The position numbers were made by a program, and so were the translations under genes. DNA of 64,000 nucleotides from Fabrea salina. Its lineage: Eukaryota; Ciliophora; Heterotrichea; Heterotrichida; Fabreidae. This document shows positions 18,570 through 28,437 of the stretch, in pieces. The DNA is taken from the NCBI GenBank assembly GCA_022984795.1, contig JALIHJ010000028.1:62001-126000 (forward strand). The letters run 5' to 3'. Positions within the stretch are counted from its first letter, which is position 1, and every line of letters starts with the position of its first letter. The notes beneath the pieces are model-generated. The model saw only the letters and a program-made list of their open reading frames with translations. It ran no database searches and was not told the DNA's origin.

Positions 18570-20696
18570 ATGTTGAACAAATTGTTGCTTTGGGTTCTTG
18601 CAGTAAGTTTGTGTTTGGGCTCAGAATGCCCAAGATACTACTGTCACACTGGCGGACAGAACTTTAGGGACCAGTGCATGCGTCCAGTTGGGGGTAACTT
18701 TGAACTTGAGATCTGTGAAAACTCTCAAAGACAAAGTCCTTACTGCAATGTGCAACCTAGTTTCCACCAGCCATTTAACTGCACTTCTAAGCCTAGGCCC
18801 TTCAAAGACCCTGTTTACCCTGGGGAGCCTTGTGTTTATGACTCTGACTGCGTTACTAACATGTGCATTAGAAACAAGTGTGCAGGTGGGTCCTTAGGTG
18901 AGCAATGCACTTCGCACAGCGACTGCAGTGTTGGACTTTACTGTGGACAAGATAGCCTATGCAAGCGACAGAAGATAAAAGGCTCCTATTGTAGCAGTGA
19001 CTACGAATGCGACAACCAACTAGCTTGCAATCAAACAATGCTTGGTGACGGAACTTGCGTGGATTACTTTAGCATAGAGGACGGCGAAGGTGTGGGACTC
19101 TGCATGACTTGGTTTTCAGAAGGTGTAAGTAACCTCTGCAAGTCAGGTAGCTGTGAAAAGAACTTTACGTTTATTTACGATGGTAACTCAACTGGAGTTG
19201 AAAATGGAGTTGGAGTGTGCCGAGAACCTTTAACTATCTCTGGAAGCTACCCCAAAACATGCACTGATAGTCTTGACTGTATTGGTTCAAACTCAGTTTA
19301 CTCTTTGCAAGAAGGAACCTGCAGCTGTGGTATGGGGATTATAGGAACTAAGTACTGCGAGGCATGGTCAGGGGATCCTCCTTCAGCTCAAGTCAGAGAA
19401 ATCCTTAAAAAACACCTTGGAGACAATGGAATCAGAAACTGCCACACTGAAAGAAGGTTTGACAATTTCTGCTTGTCACAAACCTTAGAACCTCCACAAA
19501 TCTTCAACTACACCAAAAACAAACTACTGGCCGGTGACACTGCTAGGTATCAAGAAAACGATGACTGCACTAAGGTTATCTTCAACCAAGACTACTTCAA
19601 ACTTAGCGTAAAAGACTTTGAGTGCAAAGCTTATAAGTGCGTAGATTCTCATGACTGGCAAAAAGACGTGTGCATCACTTACATTGGAGGAACCAATACT
19701 TTTGGACTTAAGGAGTGCACTGGTGACAAGTATTGCAACTCAGAATTAGCTGAGGCTAATAAATGGCTGAATGTTACTTGTGAGGAAACAAGGCCAATTC
19801 AAAAGCGTTTCCCAGGAGAAAGCTGTGAGTCCAGTGATGATTGCAAGTATGGAAACTGCCAACTAGGAGAGTGTCAGGGAGCTGCTGAAGGCAAGGACTG
19901 CACCTTGAACGAAGAATGCAATCCGGGCTTGTACTGTGACTTTAACTCTTCAAGCATTGACTTCAAAACAGTGTGCCAAAAACTCAAAGGTGTAGGTGAG
20001 AAGTGCAACTACGAGTATGAATGTGTAGCCTACGCTACTTGCAATACCACAGAACCTAGAGTCCCTGGGACTTGCATAAAGTATTTTTCTGTGGAAAACG
20101 AAGGTGTGGTGCCTTGTCCCGTTCCAGGGTTCAACTATATGTGCCAAAGTGGAACTTGCTATTCTTCTGAGGGCTCTTCAGTGGGCAAATGCGTTCCTGC
20201 TCCTTACTACGAAGAGTTCCCTAAAAAGTGCATCACATCAAATGACTGCACAGTGACGAACGTCGAAAATGACAAGTTCACAGGTGACTGCCAGTGCGGG
20301 TATAACTCTGGGGGCAACTCTTACTGTATGCCTTTCTTAGGGGATGAAGTAGGCAAGCACTTCTTAGGAAACATAACTTTGTACTTGAACAGCTCAAGCA
20401 TGTCAACCTGTCAAACTACAAGAAGGCACTCACTGACTTGTGCACAGCAAGTAGCTGACGAACTTGGGATAAACTCAACTTACATTTACGTCTCTAGTCT
20501 TAACTATACAAACTTTGCCAAGTATATAGACAATGACGACTGCGTTAAAGACATATTCACATCTGACTACTGGGATCACGTGCCAGGACCCAACCCTCCA
20601 GGACCCAACCCCCCCAACCCTCCCAACCCCCCCAATCCCAATGACGACTCTTCAATCTACTTGCTAGTTTCTACTTCTTTAGTTCTCTTACTATAA
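18570..20696 (+). CDS. Large Cys-rich surface protein, probably GPI-anchored
   Basis: 708 residues with a signal peptide (MLNKLLLWVLAVSLCLGSEC). Two homologous halves of about 300 residues follow (roughly 85-370 and 415-665). Each opens with Dickkopf/TNFR-like Cys clusters (GEPCVYDSDCVTNMC; GESCESSDDCKYGNC) and then a long Cys-spaced region with many N-glycosylation sites. A Pro/Asn linker (PGPNPPGPNPPNPP) leads to a hydrophobic C-terminal tail (IYLLVSTSLVLLL) after small residues, typical of GPI addition. This resembles ciliate surface antigens or leucine-poor Cys-rich coat proteins. No family name can be assigned. Confidence 0.75.
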   Translation: MLNKLLLWVLAVSLCLGSECPRYYCHTGGQNFRDQCMRPVGGNFELEICENSQRQSPYCNVQPSFHQPFNCTSKPRPFKDPVYPGEPCVYDSDCVTNMCIRNKCAGGSLGEQCTSHSDCSVGLYCGQDSLCKRQKIKGSYCSSDYECDNQLACNQTMLGDGTCVDYFSIEDGEGVGLCMTWFSEGVSNLCKSGSCEKNFTFIYDGNSTGVENGVGVCREPLTISGSYPKTCTDSLDCIGSNSVYSLQEGTCSCGMGIIGTKYCEAWSGDPPSAQVREILKKHLGDNGIRNCHTERRFDNFCLSQTLEPPQIFNYTKNKLLAGDTARYQENDDCTKVIFNQDYFKLSVKDFECKAYKCVDSHDWQKDVCITYIGGTNTFGLKECTGDKYCNSELAEANKWLNVTCEETRPIQKRFPGESCESSDDCKYGNCQLGECQGAAEGKDCTLNEECNPGLYCDFNSSSIDFKTVCQKLKGVGEKCNYEYECVAYATCNTTEPRVPGTCIKYFSVENEGVVPCPVPGFNYMCQSGTCYSSEGSSVGKCVPAPYYEEFPKKCITSNDCTVTNVENDKFTGDCQCGYNSGGNSYCMPFLGDEVGKHFLGNITLYLNSSSMSTCQTTRRHSLTCAQQVADELGINSTYIYVSSLNYTNFAKYIDNDDCVKDIFTSDYWDHVPGPNPPGPNPPNPPNPPNPNDDSSIYLLVSTSLVLLL

Positions 20697-20709
20697 TTAC
20701 TTAAGAAAA

Positions 20710-21081
20710 ATGTCTGACCCCTACGATAAAGCTATTTCTTCAGCGTTTCTGTACACTTACGTAAACAAAAACTTGAAAGTAGAAAAAGAAGAAGAAGCTG
20801 AAATGAAAGAAGCACTAGAAACCTACAGAAAAAGAACTTTAGTATACGACTCGTCTGCTCTTGCCAGTATAGCATTAGCAGACGTGCTTTTGCTAAGAAC
20901 TTACAAAGTTTACACAAGACTAGGGTTTTATATGCTTATTGGACTCCCTGTTTTAGGACTAGCCCACAGAGCTAGTAAACCTTGGAGCCTGGACTACCTA
21001 ACTCTAAAACTGGGTTACAAGTACGAAAACCAACTACTTGAAGCAAACCCTTACTTAGCAGAGTTCAAAGAAGAAACCTAA
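20710..21081 (+). CDS. Small membrane protein, unknown
   Basis: 123 residues. A charged helical N-terminus (KVEKEEEAEMKEALETYRKR) precedes one or two hydrophobic segments (about 50-66, SALASIALADVLLL; about 72-90, LGFYMLIGLPVLGLAH) and a polar C-terminus. No signal peptide. It could be a mitochondrial or ER membrane protein; no family is recognised. It starts 13 nt after the stop of the surface-protein gene. Confidence 0.5.
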   Translation: MSDPYDKAISSAFLYTYVNKNLKVEKEEEAEMKEALETYRKRTLVYDSSALASIALADVLLLRTYKVYTRLGFYMLIGLPVLGLAHRASKPWSLDYLTLKLGYKYENQLLEANPYLAEFKEET

Positions 21082-21099
21082 TGAATTTAAGTAATAATA

Positions 21100-21693
21100 A
21101 TGGAAACCAGGTATAACTTCCAAGAGTCCCCTTCACCCGGAACCGACTACAGAGCCCTCATTGGAGACTCTCCCGAACGCATATCCCCCAACTTTTTAAA
21201 ACACTACACCTCACGGGAAATCCCAGACCTTAAACTAACAGTTGAAGCCCTAGAAACAGACGTCACTAAACTAAATGAAGAAGTCAAGAAACTCAAAAAA
21301 GAAAAAGAAACCCTCCAAGCCCAACTTTTACGCACTAGACAGCAAAAACAAGTTCAGCTGGAACAGAACGAATTCGAACAGAAACAACGGAACAGAGAAA
21401 GACAAGAGTTTTATCACCAGTCTTACACCCAAAGAAAGTTCTTCGATAAAGAATACGCAGAACTCATGAAAGAACTAGACAGACTCAAAACCAAACTTAA
21501 CAAAGACATTGACAGAGAAATTGCTAGTTCCGCGCATAAACCCAAACTCCTTAAGCGTAAGAAGTGCTCTACTAAAAAGTTAACTTCAGCCAGTCAAAAG
21601 GTCTTTAGGGACCTTACTTCAACACTGTCTAACTTAGAAAAAGAACAAGCTAGACTCAAAAGAAGAATACACTTCTTAGAAACAAATAACTAA
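21100..21693 (+). CDS. Coiled-coil protein
   Basis: 197 residues. A 45-residue polar N-terminus is followed by heptads from about 45 to 195 (LEALETDVTKLNEEVKKLKKE onward), interrupted by a basic stretch near 145-155. No known domain. Its TAA stop overlaps the TAG stop of the convergent glutaredoxin gene in the tetranucleotide CTAA at 21690-21693. Confidence 0.6.
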   Translation: METRYNFQESPSPGTDYRALIGDSPERISPNFLKHYTSREIPDLKLTVEALETDVTKLNEEVKKLKKEKETLQAQLLRTRQQKQVQLEQNEFEQKQRNRERQEFYHQSYTQRKFFDKEYAELMKELDRLKTKLNKDIDREIASSAHKPKLLKRKKCSTKKLTSASQKVFRDLTSTLSNLEKEQARLKRRIHFLETNN

Positions 21694-22016
21694 TCAATGT
21701 ACATTACTTGGTGTTTCTTAAGTAAGCTTTGGACCTTGCCTGTCTGAACTCCTTGTTTGAACTGGTCAAAAGTGCCTGCGTACTCACCTCCTACAAAAAC
21801 GTAGGGCATTGACTCTTGATGAGTAATTGCATGTAAAGCTTGTAAGGTTTGCTTCCGCGAGTTCATTCCTTGTAAGTCCACAAAGGAGTACTCCACTCCT
21901 AGTTTGTCAAGTTCTGCTTTTACTTGTGAGGTTTGTGTGCAGTCTGACTTTCCGTAAACCACTACTGGATTGTTTCTGATTTCTTCGCGCACACACGCTA
22001 AAGGGTCGCCTAACAT
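21690..22016 (-). CDS. Glutaredoxin with CTQT active site
   Basis: 108 residues forming a single thioredoxin-fold glutaredoxin domain: VVVYGKSDCTQTSQVKAEL carries the active site, then SMPYVFVGGEYAGTFDQF with the cis-Pro and glutathione-binding GG. The usual CPYC or CGFS is CTQT here, keeping only the nucleophilic Cys, so a monothiol mechanism is likely. No presequence is obvious, so it is probably cytosolic. Confidence 0.85.
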   Translation of the reverse strand: MLGDPLACVREEIRNNPVVVYGKSDCTQTSQVKAELDKLGVEYSFVDLQGMNSRKQTLQALHAITHQESMPYVFVGGEYAGTFDQFKQGVQTGKVQSLLKKHQVMYID

Positions 22017-22049
22017 TTATGGACTTATGTAGGAAGAATGCTTAATAAA

Positions 22050-23622
22050 ATGGGGAACCAACTTTCTTCGAGTCCTGAGTACTTTCCTACCTCTTTTAAC
22101 CAGAAACTGAATAAGTCCATCCAGTCTAAGTTCCAGTTACTAGCAAACATCCCTCAGATGAACAGAGGCAAGATCCTAAACTGCTTTTTGAACTTAGACC
22201 TGAACTTGTGTGCAGTTCACTCTTCAGGTGCAGATATTGTGTGCTTAGACGGTACTCACAAGCACAACTTCACAGTCACTGGAAACAGTTATGTAGGAGC
22301 AGCAGGACACTCAGAAAACCAGGTGGTGCTTTCTTTGAACACTGGAGTGTTTGCACTGCTTTCAGCTTTCACACTAGCAAGCATTAAAACAATTAAACCT
22401 GACTCTTTGTTGCCAGGAGCTATTGGTTTCTTACAAGTGCTTGGAAACGAGTTTGTGTCTGGGCATAGTTCTGGAATTGCTTTGATTTGGGAAATCTCTT
22501 CTGGAAAGGTTTCTCAAGAACTAAGTTCTGGGCCTCCTTATGCTCCTGTTAAGTGCTTTGCTGTTTCTGAGAAGCACCAACTTGTTATTTTGGGCTTTGA
22601 AGCTAACAAAGGGAGTCTTGAAGAAACAAGGAACGTTTTAAAGGTTTTTTCTAGAAAGAACTTAAAGTGCTTGGAACTAAGAGGCTTGAATGAAAAGTGT
22701 GTAGGAGTCAAGGCTGTTGATAAGTACAACTTAGTGGTAGGAGTGGGCGAAAGGAGCATTGGAGTCTGGGATATCTTGACAGGCCAGCAACTCAGTCAGA
22801 TTGGTTTACCTGACATGTACGGAAGTGCTTGTTGTTTAAGTGATTTAAAAGAGTGCCTTCTAATAGGGTTTAACTCAGGACTTGGCTGGGGGGAACTTAA
22901 GTTTTCAGACAAGGACTTGAAGTACGTGGTTGATTGGAAAGGCAGAGCAGCATGGAGCAGACAAGTCAGTGTAATTAAGTACGAAGCAAGGATAGACTCA
23001 GTGGTGCTTGGGGACTCAATTGCAGTTATTGGGGTGCTTAATAACGTTTCAGTGGCTCCACCTAAAAACCCTAAGCCTCCTTTGTTCTCTCTCCAGTCTT
23101 ACCAGTTTTCAAAACCAGCTATTAAAAAGCAAGAGGACTTGCCTCTTATTTCTATTGGGAATTTTTCTGTGAGTTTAACTGAAGAAAACCATGAAGACTA
23201 CCAGGTTGAACTAGACACAAAGGAAACCACTCGTCAAATCAGCCATGAAACTATAGAAAAGGTTAGAAACAGAGTTGAAGGGAAAAAAACCTTCAAGAAA
23301 AGAAGTTTCTAAAAGTAGTGCTGAAGAGGTTAAAGAGATTACTGATGGTATTGTTAGCAAGGCTTTAGAGGAAGCCAAAGAACCCACCCAGGAACCTATT
23401 GAAGAACCTGTTGAGGCACCTGTTAAGGAAGAAACCAAAGAAGAAACCAAACCTAGCCTAACTCCTTTCCAAAGGTTTCTTAACGCTAAAAAACAACAAA
23501 TATTACAAGAGAACTCCCAACTCACTCATAAACAAATAGTTATGGAAGCTACTAAGTTATGGGTCAAACTCACTAAAGAAGAAAAAAGTTCCTACGAACA
23601 AGCCCCAGATGTCACTTCTTAA
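22050..23622 (+). CDS. WD40-repeat protein, apparently joined to a C-terminal HMG-box-like domain (frame break)
   Basis: The start MGNQLSSS at 22050 has the AT-rich leader and an N-myristoylation-like sequence; an ATG 12 bp upstream is an alternative. Residues 1-340 form a degenerate WD40 propeller (SGHSSGIALIWEISSGK, VGVGERSIGVWDILTGQ). The frame then stops at 23310-23312. The +1 frame continues without its own ATG into an acidic Glu/Pro stretch and an HMG-box-like helix set (LTPFQRFLNAKKQQIL...WVKLTKEEKSSYEQ). The two join if the seven-A run at 23283-23289 is read one base shorter, giving about 523 residues. Two separate genes remain possible. Confidence 0.55.
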
Positions 23623-23631
23623 TATAAATAA

Positions 23632-23841
23632 ATGGAAAGAAGGTACCCACAATACAACTCCTTAGCTGTAGTAATAGCTCAAATACTAGGTTCAGGAGCA
23701 ATGACATACGGCTTGTACCTAGCAACTCCTCCGCAATGGGGAGCTCCTGGGAAGTTTTTACTGGCCTCAGGGGGCTTCTGTGTCTTTTTATGGAGTGTGG
23801 ACGTTCTCATGGACTTTTTAAAGCACAAAAGAGTTAATTAA
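23632..23841 (+). CDS. 69-aa two-pass membrane protein
   Basis: Two hydrophobic segments (about 10-28, LAVVIAQILGSGAMTYGLYL; about 42-60, FLLASGGFCVFLWSVDVL) are separated by a short PPQWGAPG loop, with a basic C-terminus KHKRVN. The leader TATAAATAAATG precedes the start, 9 nt after the previous stop. The stop abuts the stop of the convergent gene with no spacer. No family recognised. Confidence 0.6.
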   Translation: MERRYPQYNSLAVVIAQILGSGAMTYGLYLATPPQWGAPGKFLLASGGFCVFLWSVDVLMDFLKHKRVN

Positions 23842-24405
23842 CTACCAAGCGGAAAAGCCTTCTTCTTGTATTAACTGCACTAAAGACTTTTTCTCTGGAG
23901 TTTTTTTCTGGATTTTAGGCAGTTTGGTGTTTTTAAAGTTCTTCCTCACTTGCTTAGTTGACTTTACTTTGGTTTTAAAAGAAGCTTTGTTTTGGAGGTT
24001 TATAGGGTTTGGAATTTCTTGGAAACTTTTAAAGTTAGCTTTTTTAGGATTTAACTCAACAAGGTTTAAACTAAACTTGTTGGGTCCAATTAAATTGTAG
24101 TCAGTAGAATCAATGCTATGTTTAGAACTACTGCTTTTCTTATGGTTGTATATTTTAAGTTGAGGAGTGTATTGGTTCTCTGGAGTAACTCTGCGAGGTT
24201 TGGGCTGAAAGCAGTACTTGGGAGAAATAGTACGTGACTTGAGATTAAGGATGTCCAAAGGAGTTGGCTTAGGCAAAGACTTAGGAGTGTACCTTGAGCG
24301 AGTTTCTTTGTGGTGCTCGAATCTTTTGAGTTTTACAAGTCTACTTTTCAAAAAGCAGTTTTGGGAAAAAGCTTCATTGTTATTTTGATTACTAGTCCGG
24401 TTCAT
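23842..24405 (-). CDS. Basic disordered protein with conserved C-terminal tail
   Basis: 187 residues rich in Lys, Ser, Asn and Pro, with no globular domain, signal peptide or membrane helix. It ends SLVQLIQEEGFSAW at the stop codon, and the same 14-residue pattern ends the otherwise different protein at 60580-61281. The tail therefore looks like a binding motif. The role is unknown; such proteins are frequent among ciliate cytoskeleton-associated components. Confidence 0.6.
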   Translation of the reverse strand: MNRTSNQNNNEAFSQNCFLKSRLVKLKRFEHHKETRSRYTPKSLPKPTPLDILNLKSRTISPKYCFQPKPRRVTPENQYTPQLKIYNHKKSSSSKHSIDSTDYNLIGPNKFSLNLVELNPKKANFKSFQEIPNPINLQNKASFKTKVKSTKQVRKNFKNTKLPKIQKKTPEKKSLVQLIQEEGFSAW

Positions 24406-24426
24406 TTTTATGCATAACTAAGTTAT

Positions 24427-24873
<447 letters not shown>

Positions 24874-24882
24874 TTAGGATTA

Positions 24883-26094
24883 TTAATTAGAGATTAATTC
24901 CGGGCAGATCCTTTTTTTGCCGTCGTTTTTCTGGGTGCTTTGTGCAACGTTTTCCTTTACAGGGGTTTGTTCTTCGACTTCCATAGGTTGTTGTTCTACC
25001 TCAATGACTTCGCCTAGTTCTCCTTCTTCAAATATAATGAAACTCACGTAGCCGTCTAAACTACTCACAGCTAGTATTCTGTCTCCAAACCACGCTAAGT
25101 CAGTTAGCGACAACAAATGACTGTTCGAAACTGCTTTTACTGGACTTAAGGACTCGCTGTTATAAATAAGCACAGCTTCCAAAGTAGCAACTGCCCACAC
25201 TAGTTTGTAGTCTAGTCCTGAGACGCACCCAGACTCACTAGCCTTAAAGTAAAGAGGGCACATTTTCACAGCTAAAGCTGCACAGCGTTCTGACTTGTTT
25301 ATGTTGATGGGGTAGCATACACTAGGTACACTGAGGTTTTTTCTCATGAAGCAATGCACTACTGGAGTGTCTGCGTACATTCCTGCAGGGGCAAGTAAAA
25401 GGTTTCCGTCTTGGCTGAAACTCAGTCTTCTGAAAAAAGCTGAAGCCGAACTTTCGTCCTGGAACAGTTTGTTTTTTTCGAAGTCCTTCACACTGTGCTT
25501 AATATAGTAGCCCTTTTTGCCTTTTTTGAAGACTTTCAAAGTTCTGTCGTTCGACATAGCTGCAAGTAGATTCCTACTTAAAGAAACTCCACTTACGAGT
25601 TTGTTGAAGCCTTCAATTCTTTGGGCGACTTTGCCTGAAGAAACTTCAAACACTATTACAGAAGCGTCCATGCTTGCACTGGCAATAATCCTGCCAGTTT
25701 CGCTCCAAGCAAGGTCGTGCACTTCACCCATGTGTCCTCTCAGTACTCTTATACTGCCCCAACCTTCTTCTTCTTTGTCGCTTCCAAAAATTTGTTTTTT
25801 CTTTTTGGCCCAAATAACTATGCAGGCGTCGTCAGCTCCAGAAGCTATGCAGTCCCCAGCAGGACTTACTCTTACAACGTTCACGCTTCTTTCGTGGGTT
25901 CCCGCCAAATCCTCTAGGTGCTTAGCTACCAGTTGCGAGTTTTCAAAGGTAAGTTGCCACAGTCTGATGTAGGCAGAAGTGCTCATTTCAGCCCCTGCAG
26001 TCACTAGCAAAGGCACAGACTGCTTTAAGAAGTCCAGGGACATGATTCGTTCTCGGTCACCGTGCCAGTATATTTCTTGGAGTTCAAGCTTCAT
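24883..26094 (-). CDS. CHAF1B: Chromatin assembly factor 1 p60-like WD40 protein
   Basis: 403 residues of WD40 propeller with the repeat wording of CAF-1 p60/Cac2: an opening IYWHGDRERIMSLDF, then AGTHERSVNVVRVSPAGDCIASGADDA, WGSIRVLRGHMGEVHDLAW and IIASASMDASVIVFEVSSG, then NDRTLKVFKKG. CAF-1 deposits newly made histones H3-H4 behind replication forks in the nucleus. The C-terminal 50 residues are acidic and low-complexity. The B-domain partner interface cannot be judged by eye. Confidence 0.85.
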   Translation of the reverse strand: MKLELQEIYWHGDRERIMSLDFLKQSVPLLVTAGAEMSTSAYIRLWQLTFENSQLVAKHLEDLAGTHERSVNVVRVSPAGDCIASGADDACIVIWAKKKKQIFGSDKEEEGWGSIRVLRGHMGEVHDLAWSETGRIIASASMDASVIVFEVSSGKVAQRIEGFNKLVSGVSLSRNLLAAMSNDRTLKVFKKGKKGYYIKHSVKDFEKNKLFQDESSASAFFRRLSFSQDGNLLLAPAGMYADTPVVHCFMRKNLSVPSVCYPININKSERCAALAVKMCPLYFKASESGCVSGLDYKLVWAVATLEAVLIYNSESLSPVKAVSNSHLLSLTDLAWFGDRILAVSSLDGYVSFIIFEEGELGEVIEVEQQPMEVEEQTPVKENVAQSTQKNDGKKRICPELISN

Positions 26095-26114
26095 TTCGCG
26101 GGAATATTTAATTA

Positions 26115-27044
26115 TTAAGACCTTACTGGTACAAGTTGGCTCAGAGTAGGGTAGTCTTCGGGGTAGAGTTCTTTGCCAGTAATAAGTTCCAAAATCAGGT
26201 TTAAAACAGCTAAGTTCCCGTCTTTAAGAACTATTATGTCGAAGTTCTCCTTGAACTCTTCCACACAGAAAACTTTAGAGTCGTTTAAGAACCCTACTTT
26301 GATGGAGTTAGTATATTTAGCCTTTTCTAATTGTTTGGCGTCAGAAGGAATGTCCCCCATAACTAAAACGTGTGAACGGATGGGCTTGTCTTTAAACACC
26401 TTGCTTTTGTCTAGTGGGTGAATAGTAGGTTTACTGAAGCAACTAGGCTGGCCACTTGGAGTCCACTCAATAAAGTTAGACACTATTTCTGGGGCTTTTG
26501 AAAACTGACCCAGTAAGGTTTCTATGACGTTGCCTATTCCTGCAGAAACAACTGTCATAGGAATTTGGGACTCTTCGCAAGTTTGAACAGCTTGCTGTAT
26601 TCCGCTTCTGAGGAATATAGGGGAGTCCCAAACAGTTTTGTAAAGTTTGTCTTTGGTTAGATCTGAACTAAGCACAGCTTGGTTGACTTTAGAGTACCAT
26701 TCCTTAAGTAGGTGTTTTCTTTGGTAGTAAGGAATTTCACTAGAAGTTTCGAATTTCTGGTAGTGGGCTCTGAGTTGGTTCATATACTCAGCAGTGTTGG
26801 AGTCAATGCTTCTGTAAAGAACTTGGTGGGTTGCTATTCCTTTTACTCCGTTACTGCAGTACTTTGTTAATGTAAAGTCAAAGTCAGTTACCACTTGGGT
26901 GTTTTGGGGCCCGGCTTCACAGAAATCTTGTATCTTAAGCATAAGGCTTCTGGGGTTCGGAACCAGTACTGACTCCTCCATGTTAAAAGGAGCAATGCTT
27001 TTTTTAAGTGTGCTGAGCTCTCTAAAACCTAGTTTTCTGAACAT
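26115..27044 (-). CDS. Pyrimidine 5'-nucleotidase, UMPH-1/NT5C3 family
   Basis: 309 residues of the HAD superfamily. Motif I is VVTDFDFTLTKYCSNG with the nucleophilic Asp (about residue 58-60). Motif II is MTVVSAGIGNVIETLL, and motif IV is LVMGDIPSDAKQLEKA. These and LKDGNLAVLNLILELI match UMPH-1 enzymes that dephosphorylate CMP and UMP. The N-terminal 25 residues (MFRKLGFRELSTLKKS) are basic and could be a mitochondrial presequence; alternatively translation starts at the internal Met near residue 22. Confidence 0.85.
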   Translation of the reverse strand: MFRKLGFRELSTLKKSIAPFNMEESVLVPNPRSLMLKIQDFCEAGPQNTQVVTDFDFTLTKYCSNGVKGIATHQVLYRSIDSNTAEYMNQLRAHYQKFETSSEIPYYQRKHLLKEWYSKVNQAVLSSDLTKDKLYKTVWDSPIFLRSGIQQAVQTCEESQIPMTVVSAGIGNVIETLLGQFSKAPEIVSNFIEWTPSGQPSCFSKPTIHPLDKSKVFKDKPIRSHVLVMGDIPSDAKQLEKAKYTNSIKVGFLNDSKVFCVEEFKENFDIIVLKDGNLAVLNLILELITGKELYPEDYPTLSQLVPVRS

Positions 27045-27061
27045 ATTTATAACTCAAACTA

Positions 27062-27616
27062 TTAAATAATCAACACTCCAGTGCAATTTGGGTGGCTACA
27101 AGTTGGTTCTTGGTAAATGACTGAGAAGGCACTTTTTACAATATTCTGAACTAAGTCAACTCTAGCTTCATTTTCGTAGAACCTTTCGTCTATGTTGCTT
27201 TTCATAAAGTCTTCAGCAGGTTCTTCTGAGCCACACTCGAAGTAGGATGTTAATGGGTCTTCAAAATTAGGTTCGTAAAACAAAAACAGTATGCCTTGGA
27301 TTAAGTCAGCAAGGGTTAAGTCTGTGTTCCAGTCGTCAATTAAGTTCAAGCAAATCCCTCCGAAGTCTTCAATGTTAGGGTGGCGTATGTCGCTTAAACA
27401 ACTAACCCTAACACTTGAAGGGTACCCCTCTAGGTATGCTTTGAACTTAAACCTTCCGTTCTTCCAAGTGCCTTCGCTAGGCTCCAAAGTGAATGTTAAT
27501 TCTTGCATGCAGTCGGAGAGTTCAATTGCAAACACCTGATAATTAAAAGTTTTTAAATAGTTCTTTTGCAAAGCTTTGTATTCTTTTAGCACTCTCATAG
27601 TTTTACCAGAACACAT
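27062..27616 (-). CDS. E2 conjugating enzyme, UBC12 (NEDD8)-like
   Basis: 184 residues with a UBC fold. The active-site segment is HPNIEDFGGICLNLIDDWNTDLTL, followed by IQGILFLFYEPNFEDPL, the phrase typical of UBC12/UBE2M and not of ubiquitin E2s. The C-terminus is extended with an unusual Cys/His tail (PTCSHPNCTGVLII). Likely role: NEDD8 transfer to cullins. A 15-mer GTAAAACTATGAGAG right after the first codons could be an intron, but both readings stay in frame and the point cannot be settled here. Confidence 0.75.
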   Translation of the reverse strand: MCSGKTMRVLKEYKALQKNYLKTFNYQVFAIELSDCMQELTFTLEPSEGTWKNGRFKFKAYLEGYPSSVRVSCLSDIRHPNIEDFGGICLNLIDDWNTDLTLADLIQGILFLFYEPNFEDPLTSYFECGSEEPAEDFMKSNIDERFYENEARVDLVQNIVKSAFSVIYQEPTCSHPNCTGVLII

Positions 27617-27674
27617 CAGTACTAAAACACTTACCTTCCAATTAAAATCTAGGTTTGAGTTTAACTTCTGATAA

Positions 27675-28427
27675 ATGTCTTATCCTGTATATAACCAAAA
27701 CCAGTACCCAGAAAACAACTCTCAAAGCAGGAACTCTAAGTTAGCACTTTATAACCCCAGCAAAGTCACTTCTAGAAACGACAGAAATAGATTCATAGCA
27801 AAAGTTTACTCAATCTTAACAACACAACTAGTCATTACTTCTCTGTACTGCAGTGCAGTGGTGGCATCTGAAACACTCCAAGAAGCACTTATTCAAGCTT
27901 ACCCCTTAGTTTACGCAGCAATGATTCTTTCTTTTGTAGTGCTTTTGGTTCTAGTGTGCAGTCAGAAAGCTGCCAAAAAAGTTCCTTTGAACTATATTTT
28001 GTTAGGAACTTTTACGCTCCTAGAAGCTTACATTTTAGGGTTTCTTTGTGCGTTCACAGACCCTGTGATAGTGCTTGTGGCAGCCTTAATGACTGTAGGA
28101 ATTACAGGAGTGCTTACTCTTTACGCTTTCAAAACCAAAAAAGACTTTACAACTATGTGGGCAGGGCTTTTTGTGCTAGTTACGGTTTTGTTTCTGTTTG
28201 GGTTTTTCATGATATTTTTTTACAGTTATTGGCTGAGGCTGATTTACTCCTTGTTGGCAGTAATAGTTTTCAGTATCTTTATAATATTTGACACTCAGCT
28301 GATTGCAGGAGGCAGGTACGGAGAGCTTACTTACGACGACTACGTAGTGGGGGCCTTAATACTGTACATAGACATAGTGGGGCTCTTTATATACTTACTG
28401 AGCTTACTAGGAGGTGTTAAAGACTAA
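27675..28427 (+). CDS. Bax inhibitor-1 / TMBIM (Lifeguard) family protein
   Basis: 250 residues. A polar 40-residue N-terminus is followed by seven membrane helices and the family hallmarks: FIAKVYSILTTQLVITSLYC in helix 1, LLGTFTLLEAYILGF, and the C-terminal DTQLIAGGRYGELTYDDYVVGALILYIDIV with the conserved acidic residues of the pH sensor. TMBIM proteins are calcium-leak channels of ER or Golgi membranes that modulate cell death. Closest in layout to TMBIM4. Confidence 0.93.
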   Translation: MSYPVYNQNQYPENNSQSRNSKLALYNPSKVTSRNDRNRFIAKVYSILTTQLVITSLYCSAVVASETLQEALIQAYPLVYAAMILSFVVLLVLVCSQKAAKKVPLNYILLGTFTLLEAYILGFLCAFTDPVIVLVAALMTVGITGVLTLYAFKTKKDFTTMWAGLFVLVTVLFLFGFFMIFFYSYWLRLIYSLLAVIVFSIFIIFDTQLIAGGRYGELTYDDYVVGALILYIDIVGLFIYLLSLLGGVKD

Positions 28428-28437
28428 TAAACTAATA

